Assembly: GCF_002775205.1 (NCBI RefSeq)
Contig: NC_036461.1
Coordinates: forward strand, 6,919,015-6,983,014
Direction of reading: 5' to 3'
Length of the DNA stretch: 64,000 nt
From: Xiphophorus maculatus
Taxonomy: Eukaryota; Chordata; Actinopteri; Cyprinodontiformes; Poeciliidae
Below, piece after piece: positions 57,602 through 64,000 of this stretch (position 1 is the first letter of the stretch; every line of letters starts with the position of its first letter). Below the pieces are notes generated by a model. It searched no databases, was not told where the DNA came from, and saw nothing but the letters and a program-made list of their open reading frames with translations. The translations under genes and the position numbers were made by a program.

Positions 57602-58136
57602 AATAAACCTATCAGTAACATCAGTTTTCCTATTGGACAGATTATTGGAAGGAGTAATTTTGAGTCCACTATTAGGTTTCAATGCAGCTGTTTTGAGATT
57701 AATGTACTCAAACTTTTATAAAGCCCAGAAACAGTGAATCCTTCTCAGTTAACCTTTCGCTATCTTTCAGTAAAAACATGTTGCATTTCACCCTGAGCAT
57801 TTTTACATTTCAGACCGAACTATGGAGAAGAACAACTGGACCATTCATGATGAATTTTAGGAACACTACAGTTTAGCTCAATGGTTATTAAATCTGATTT
57901 AATATAATTATGTGAACCAGAATGTATCACACAGAAAAGAGAAGTATAATTGGGCAGATTCCTCTTTTCCAGCCCATCCACATACGAGTAATATCTTTAT
58001 GTGCTGAATGGCTCAGTGGGAACATTAGGAATATGTTATCATTACTTTTAGTGGAGTTATTATTTGTATATGTGCACGATTCAGTCAGATGTTTAGATTC
58101 TTTCTTGTAATTTCAGATATGAGCATCACTCCATGT

Positions 58137-58238
58137 TCATCTCTCAGACGGGTCTCTCTGGAGCCGGCTGGCGTTGGCTTTGCAGCGCTGGGTGATCTCT
58201 GCTTGAAGCCTCTTCTGAGTCTCTGACAGGAACTCATC
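58137..58238 (-). CDS. Probable terminal coding exon of an unidentified minus-strand gene
   Basis: On the minus strand, an acceptor (ccaccag, preceded by a pyrimidine-rich run) at 58239 opens a 33-codon frame DEFLSETQKRLQ..EITQRCKANASRLQRDPSER ending in TGA at 58139-58137. The peptide is charged and helix-like with 6 Arg and 2 Lys, unlike noise from the AT-rich surroundings. GC content rises exactly over the exon. A possible ATTAAA signal on the minus strand lies at about 57903-57898. The remainder of the gene should lie further right, possibly beyond 64000. I do not recognise the protein. Confidence 0.5.
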   Translation of the reverse strand, partial: DEFLSETQKRLQAEITQRCKANASRLQRDPSER

Positions 58239-58581
58239 CTGGTGGTCAACAGAAAAACAACACAGTCGTTACTGGTTTAAATGGAGGCGCTGTGCTGATA
58301 GTTTAAGGAGTAACCAGTCAGATCAATAGGGAAGATGTTCTTTTGCTCTTTTAACATTCTGTCTGTCCAATTGAAAGTGTCTGTTTTTCACTAGAACTTA
58401 TTGGACTTTTATTAAAATTATGCTGAAGATAAAGCTCAAAAGAAAATCTATTTCAGATGATACTTTTATCTAAATAAGCAGCTGCAATATGATGAAGTGA
58501 TTCTGTCAACTGAAACGATTCATTTCAATGAACGAGCAAAGTGTTTTGTTGGAAACGCCTGATTTCAGTCTATAATATCAG

Positions 58582-58611
58582 GAAAGTGGTTTAATATAAT
58601 GAACCACTTTC
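58582..58611. repeat. Perfect short inverted repeat, 10-bp stem
   Basis: The arms gaaagtggtt and aaccactttc are exact reverse complements around a 10-base AT-rich loop. Confidence 0.8.
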
Positions 58612-59654
58612 ATTAGCTCAAAGAAAGTTAAATGTTTTCTTTTTAAAGACAAAAATTATGTGATTTTTCTTATATCAAATGTTACTGTATAATAAATTGG
58701 TTGTGCTGGACATAAAATAGGATGTAATATCTAATGTCTAGAAACATTTTCGGAACAAAAACTTTTCCATTAATACAATTAGACTTAAAAATCTTGTTTA
58801 TGTAAATCAAGAGATGTAAAAAACAAAACAAAAAAAAAGAACAACCAACATCAACTCTGTTTGAATAATACAATTCTTATCCTCGATGGAAAATTAGATG
58901 TTGAATATTTGTATTTACTTAAATGTAAAAGGCAGATTTTTTTTTTCCACAATTATGCTAAAAATAAACATTTCATTTCTATAAAGCGAAAAAGTCAGTA
59001 TTCAAAACGCAGAATGACGAAAAGCTAAACTCCATGTTATATTGTCAGCAATATGTGTTTTAAGTTCTGGGAATTTCTCCCGTGTAACTGTATGTAAATT
59101 CAGGCAGCATATACTTTCTATGCTCTTTAGCTTTCAAACCAACTTAAGTTAAATCAGAACATGACTGTTCACTCGTAAAGGTCAGCAACAATTTTATCTG
59201 TTCTTTTCACATTCACACAGAAATGTTTGTTTCCATTTGCTGATACTCGACCTGGGTTCAAATGAAAAGCCATTGAAGAGACCCTCAGAAAGCGTGGAGA
59301 ACTAATTGAGACGATGTGAAGAGATTACAGAAACCAGAAAAGATGGAGAGCAGATTAGGAATATTAAACTATAGATTTACTGATTTGAACAGGTTTTAAT
59401 CTCAACTTAGCCTTTCAAAATAAGAGTTTTCTTATGTAAATCAACATCCTGGAGCAAAGCAGAGGTTTGACTCCTGCCTATCCCAAACTCCCCCCCCACG
59501 CCTCCTCCCCGCCTCTCCTCCACCATGGCGGTGGTCTGCAGCAGAGCAGTTAATAAAGAGATTGATTATCAGCCTGTCAGGAAGTGACAGTTGGACAGGG
59601 AGGCTCTGCGTGAATGACAGAGGGCACGCTCACCACGCAGCAGCCAACCTGACG

Positions 59655-59970
59655 CTCACACACACACACACGCCAACACACGCACACGCCCGCACACGCT
59701 CACAAGGCTCTGCCAGCACAGAGGGTAGGTGGAGGATGTGGAAGAAGGCGGAGGGTGGATGGGTGAGAGGCGGGCATGTGGAGAAAAGAGACGCAACCTT
59801 CTGCCGGTAGAAGTGTGTGTTAATGTGTGTGTGTGTAGGTGGAGGTGTTGGAGGGGGTCAAAGTTCACAGTCGCCTCCTTCTGCTGAGAGAGATGCCAAG
59901 CCCTGCAGCCAAACGGGTCAGAGGAGATCCAGGAACACACACACAGTGCTGGGCTCACACACAGACACAC
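59655..59970. repeat. Interrupted CA/TG microsatellite cluster
   Basis: Three dinucleotide-rich patches occur: cacacacacacac-type at about 59658-59703, a tgtgtgtgtgtg-type run at 59815-59836, and a cacacacacaca-type patch at 59935-59970. The first and third are on the same strand, while the middle is inverted. The minus-strand 104-codon frame here is a product of this composition. Confidence 0.8.
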
Positions 59971-61479
59971 ACTGAGTCTGTTTCTATGACTTTTCCTCTG
60001 AAAAACAACAACACAACGAGTATTTAAGGGTCTATCAACAAAAAATCAAATATATTTCTAAATTTAAATATCCTTTGTGGCATTAACTCAATGAATGAAC
60101 CCATTTACTAAACATTACACCTGACCCTAATCAATTATTCTGTTCCGTCAGTGTATAGTCAATGGGTTTCAGTTCCTCTGCTCACAACTTTGTTCTGTTG
60201 TTTCAATTGTTTCTAATTTGTTGTCAGTGCGTTTCTAAACAGAACATCAGGTATAGGTAGGAAAAATCAAAATGGAGGCTCAATAAATTGGTTACCTCAC
60301 TTTGGGAAAGCATGCCTATAGATTTACTACACTGTGTTTTAGCTAATAAGCAAAAGTAATCACCAGACTGCTGCAAAAATGGTTAAACAGATAAATGGAT
60401 GCGTGTTTTAAGCTAATTGGATTTACACAGAAATCAAGATTCTTGAAAATCCAGAGTCGTAGAGAGTTGGCATAAGTTTTGCAACCAGACACACTCTCCT
60501 GCTGTCAACACTGTTTTTCTGTTACTCTGGTTCAGCAGGTGGAACAATCAATATGTTAAGTACACAGAGCCTGAATCTGAGCTGTTTACAGGCGGAGCAG
60601 AGGAGGAGACCTCATATGGGTAGTTTCCCTCTGGTTGGGTGCCACAGACAAACTCTGTGTTTGTTCAGCTCCTCAGCTGATGAAGACAACAGCCTTCTGC
60701 TGGCCTGAATTAGAAAATCAATACAGACTAAACACATTAATGTTGCCAAAGCAGAGGGTCAGGGTCTCACTGTGGCTCTCTTACTGGCAATTGAAAAACT
60801 GCTGCAATTCAAGCTAAATTCTTAACCTACATATATGAATAATGTTTTTATTGCTTTTATTTTTTACATGTTATGATTTTGTATGTTTTGTATGCTGCAG
60901 TTTGTTTTGTAGAAACCAATTTTCTTGCCAAACTTGGAGCATATTTTAATCTGTTGAGGTGATTATTCTGTCTTCCTTCTTGAACATACAAGGCTGCATG
61001 AAGTCTTATTTGATTAGTTCCATGATGGAGTTTTATCATTATTAGTTATTAATTCTTTCTACTGTGTTTCAGTTGACTTTATGTTTTACAAATAAACACA
61101 TCTGAATCATCTGGTTAGGCCCATCAACCACCGCACTCCTCAGATTGTAACACTGCTGAATTTCTCTATTAAGTTCCTCAAAATATGGTTTTGTAAAATT
61201 TTATTCAGAACATGAAAAATTCAAACACCTTTCACTCAACCTTCTTCCACAGTAGCAACAACCTGTCTGCAAAACGAGCTCATTTTCAGACTTTACAGAC
61301 ATTAGCGTGTTAATATCTTGTTCTTTAAAGAGCAACTGGAATAGAAAGCAAGTATGGTTTCTTTGGGAGGATTTAAAGACAAAGCTTCTTCTCTCTGGCA
61401 ACATGACTAAAAACAGCTTGGGCTAAAAGTTTGGCCCAAACTGTCATGAACTGGCAAACACCAGCAAATCTACAACAGA

Positions 61480-61560
61480 ACGTTCAAATGGCCTAGTCAA
61501 AGTCCAGCTCTCAACTTGGCTGAATTGTGTAATGGAGCTGTGCAGAAATAAATATTTTTA
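61480..61560 (+). mobile_element. Tc1/mariner transposase scrap
   Basis: The reading WPSQSPALNLAEL, obtained from caaatggcctagtcaaagtc and the bases that follow with small frame slips, recalls Tc1 WPSQSPDLNPIEXLW. The copy is badly decayed. Confidence 0.45.
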
Positions 61561-62041
61561 AACCTGAAATGAAAGTTGACAGATGTTACTGACAGGGTAA
61601 GTATGTTACTGCAGCTGAAAGTGGTTCAACAAGCAATCTCTTACTGAGTTTATATTGTTGTGTGTAGATAGTTCTCATTTATAAATAGCTCACTCAGAAA
61701 TCTTGATTTTGTTCTTTAAGAGGAACAGAAGAGCATTTTGAATTAAACTGATAGTTCAGGTGACTGTTTTAAATAGAGAAAGGATTCAGGAACTTTTACG
61801 TGGATTTGTTTGAGTTTGATCAAGAGATTAAACCTTTATGTTCCCCTCCCCTCTCTGCTCTTGTGAGAGGAAAAAGATGCAGCTCCTCTCTGCTTACAAC
61901 CAAACAGCAGAAACACAGAACCTGAGAGCCGAGAAGAAATCGATTCTTCTTCCTGTCTGTGAAAACTTATCATCACATAACGAACAAGAGCAGCCATGTT
62001 TCAAACATCCACAAATTCTTATGAGACTGGTAGTCTCTCTG

Positions 62042-62096
62042 TATGCGTGTGTGTGGGTGTGTGTGTGTGGGTGTGTGTGTGTGTGTGTGTGTGTGT
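62042..62096 (+). repeat. (TG)n microsatellite
   Basis: A near-pure TG run with a few TGGG interruptions, which would be polymorphic in length. Confidence 0.95.
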
Positions 62097-62159
62097 TAGA
62101 GAGAGGACGGTGATGATAAAAAAAGATGAGTTTAGAAATTCTCTGATAATTGGAGCCTT

Positions 62160-62320
62160 AAAAGCAGCTCATTTTTAACGATGTCACCACGACTGCTCGA
62201 TGACAATTAATCTGTTTGCTGCTGCTTCCTGGCATCTGTGCCAATTACTTTATATGCTAATGTATGTAAATGACACCTCAGACGCCAGTCGAGCGCCATG
62301 CGTGCTGCGTATCCTCTGTA
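62160..62320. promoter_or_regulatory. Candidate conserved non-coding element
   Basis: The segment is of balanced composition and not simple, with several homeodomain-like cores (caattaatc, ccaattac, tgctaatg) and a long stretch without low complexity between a microsatellite and an AT-rich region. It is a guess from appearance only. Confidence 0.25.
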
Positions 62321-63039
62321 TTTTTCTTTTATTATTTTATTTTTTTTAAATTGTTTTGTTGAGACTGATCATCAAAACATGTCCTTTAAATCTTGATGTG
62401 TATTAACACTCGTGGATATTGTTTTTTCTTCCTTTCTTGAGTTTTTAAATAAAACCTTGCAATTACAGGTAAGTGGACAGTTGGTGCAAATTATCAGAAT
62501 TAAAAAAAATAAAAAATTAAAGTAAAAGAAGTTTTTAAAAATGTGCTGCAAAAGAGCAATTAGTACCAAATAACAAAAACAAAAAGTTTCACACTTTTAA
62601 TAACCAATGACTAAAAGAATATAATGTATTTTTGCCTTACAATAAAACAAATTTTCAGTTTGAAATTTTACCCTGACTTAATTGGATTAAAAAAAAAGAA
62701 AAAAAAGCAATGATTGAGTTTATCCTGACAGTGTTTTGCACACAGCTGTCTGCAAATGAAACTCAATCAGCAGGTGTGAACAATTGCAGGTTTGTACGTT
62801 TGTCTGAATGATGTGTTTTGTTGTAAATGAGAAGATTTTAAAACACAAAAAAAACTAAAAAGATTTTTCAGCTTTAACTGCAACTGGCACATTTAAATGA
62901 ACAAGTTTAACTGGATCAAATATCAGATACATAACAGTATTCATAAATGAAGACATGCACAAAATTAATTACATGCATACATAAGAAAACATCCAGCAGC
63001 CAAGAAATTCCTATTTATGATTTTTACTTTTATGGCTAA

Positions 63040-63200
63040 ATATTGGGGTAATGGCACAAAGGACTTCTAATCTTAAAGACTTGGAGTTCATCAACAAAGA
63101 TAAAATGCTAAAATAGTGGTAGAAATATGCAAAAAGCTGGTTGCCAATGAGATTAGAGTTGGATGAAGAACCTGAAACAGCTGAAGTAGTTTGGACATTT
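63040..63200 (+). mobile_element. Tc1-like transposon 3'-part remnant, second copy
   Basis: The strings ggggtaatggcacaaaggac, 'cttaaagacttggagttcat' and 'caacaaagataaaatgctaa' align with the copy at 36740-36890. They continue with 'gaaatatgcaaaaagctggt', another recognisable Tc1-end phrase. It is strongly decayed. Confidence 0.5.
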
Positions 63201-64000
63201 GCAATGAAGAAATGTAAAGTTTAATAGGCAGCAGCTAGGAAGAAAAAAAAGACAAAGAACACAAGAGGTTGAAAGATCCATTTCTTTTTGACTTCATCAT
63301 TAAGCGTCAGCTAAGAAGTTTAAATTCCACCACACTGCCTTCATAACGACAATGTTTCTCCAAATGTGATACTTAGTTTCATCTGGCAAACTCATTAAAC
63401 AAATGCAAAAGGTAAATCATTAAAAACAAGATTTTAAAAAACAGTTTAATTCCTAAAAAGTATCAAAGTGAAGCTTGGAAGGAGTTAAAACAAAAAAGTA
63501 CTAACAAAAGTGATTCTGTAATGTATCTGTCTGCTATCATGTTCTGGCAGAACTTGATAGCGAAATACTGAATCCACAACATTTAAACTTTCTCTGAAAA
63601 TAATCAGAGAGAAATTCCAGCAGGAAGTCAAATTTCACATTAAAGTTTTTTTTTTGCTCTCAGTGACCACACATTGGAATGCCTTGGAGTCTTATTACTC
63701 CATTCCTGCTTGTAAACATCTACAATGAGATTTCATTAGGAATTTGTCTCAAATTTATGCCATTGTTTTTATGATTTATACTAAAACAAGTGGTTTGAAA
63801 TATTAGAAAATTTACCAAAAAGCTGTTTGCAAAAGAGTTTATTTTTGAGTTTAAGAGCTCAAAAATAACTACAAACTTAAAGTCACAGAACAATCATTCC
63901 TTGTTTCACATTATTACACCACACCAAAGTAATGAAAGTATTAACATTCATCAGTATTTTCTTGCTTTCTTTTTACAAAATTCACATTGTGATGAAGAGA

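Larger units (their letters stand above)
49945..58136. other. Intergenic region downstream of AK7
   Basis: No complete gene is recognised. Contents are a LINE tail (50625-50690), a SINE (52125-52325), another LINE tail (53690-53970), a purine/GC-richer patch at 54230-54530 that might be an untranslated exon but has no supporting splice or promoter evidence, a minus-strand Pro/Ser-rich open frame (56049-56267), two perfect hairpins, and an LTR-like fossil (57090-57601). The rest is AT-rich. Confidence 0.5.
58239..64000. other. AT-rich stretch, probably intronic to the minus-strand gene or intergenic
   Basis: No further exon is convincing. Contents are CA/TG microsatellites (59658-59970, 62042-62096), a GC-richer patch at 59490-59600 containing ccaccatggcggtgg, two Tc1-like scraps (61480-61560, 63040-63200) and a non-simple segment at 62160-62320 that looks like a candidate conserved non-coding element. 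Confidence 0.45.

Noticed and set aside
59522-59582. Short plus-strand frame starting MAVVCSRAVNKEIDYQPVRK as a micro-gene
   Set aside because: Only 20 codons, with no splice context or family match; the ccaccatggcggtgg context alone is not enough.
59656-59970. 104-codon minus-strand Cys/Val/His-rich frame
   Set aside because: It is produced by CA/TG microsatellite DNA.

Overview
The window reads as nuclear DNA of a ray-finned (teleost) fish. It has short exons with GT/AG introns, CA/TG microsatellites, Tc1-like and hAT-like DNA-transposon remains, tRNA-derived SINEs, LINE 3' fragments, and vertebrate genes whose proteins match human GALC, AK7 and MGST1 with fish-like divergence. The species cannot be named from sequence alone. 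All identifications come from reading translated exons and recalled family sequences; no search was run.

Layout. 1-11.4 kb has no gene I can name; it holds an orphan promoter-like segment near 5.7-6.2 kb, a degenerate ~25-bp repeat and an LTR-like fossil. 11.5-14.6 kb (+) is MGST1, a microsomal glutathione transferase with a non-coding first exon and three coding exons. 14.6-25 kb is intergenic, with several decayed LINE pieces and a purine-rich repetitive tract. 25.0-29.4 kb (+) has two GIMAP-type immune GTPase exons in tandem, with one visible leader exon. 30.9-41.1 kb (+) is the lysosomal galactosylceramidase GALC with all 17 exon positions. 42.0-49.9 kb (+) is the ciliary adenylate kinase AK7 in 18 coding exons, starting only 0.9 kb after the GALC polyA signal. 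50-64 kb is gene-poor, with repeats, a solo-LTR-like fossil and one probable terminal exon of an unidentified minus-strand gene near 58.2 kb.

Main discoveries. (1) GALC contains two homologous versions of exon 7 (34057-34184 and 35405-35535). Both start in phase 0 and end in phase 2, so exactly one can be used per mRNA. This is the signature of mutually exclusive exons, and the swapped segment lies between the two catalytic glutamates. (2) Both GIMAP exons accept the same phase-1 leader and both end in a CaaX-like box (CHIQ, CRVQ), suggesting alternative last exons and prenylated products. (3) The AK7 start is preceded by an RFX-type X-box, and the GALC start by E-box/CLEAR-like sites, fitting ciliary and lysosomal regulation. 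(4) Perfect short inverted repeats (stems 10-14, loops 4-12) are far more frequent than random sequence would give.

The named genes are not a pathway. MGST1 detoxifies at ER and mitochondrial membranes, GIMAPs act in lymphocytes, GALC degrades myelin galactolipids in lysosomes and AK7 serves motile cilia. Their proximity is chromosomal linkage only.
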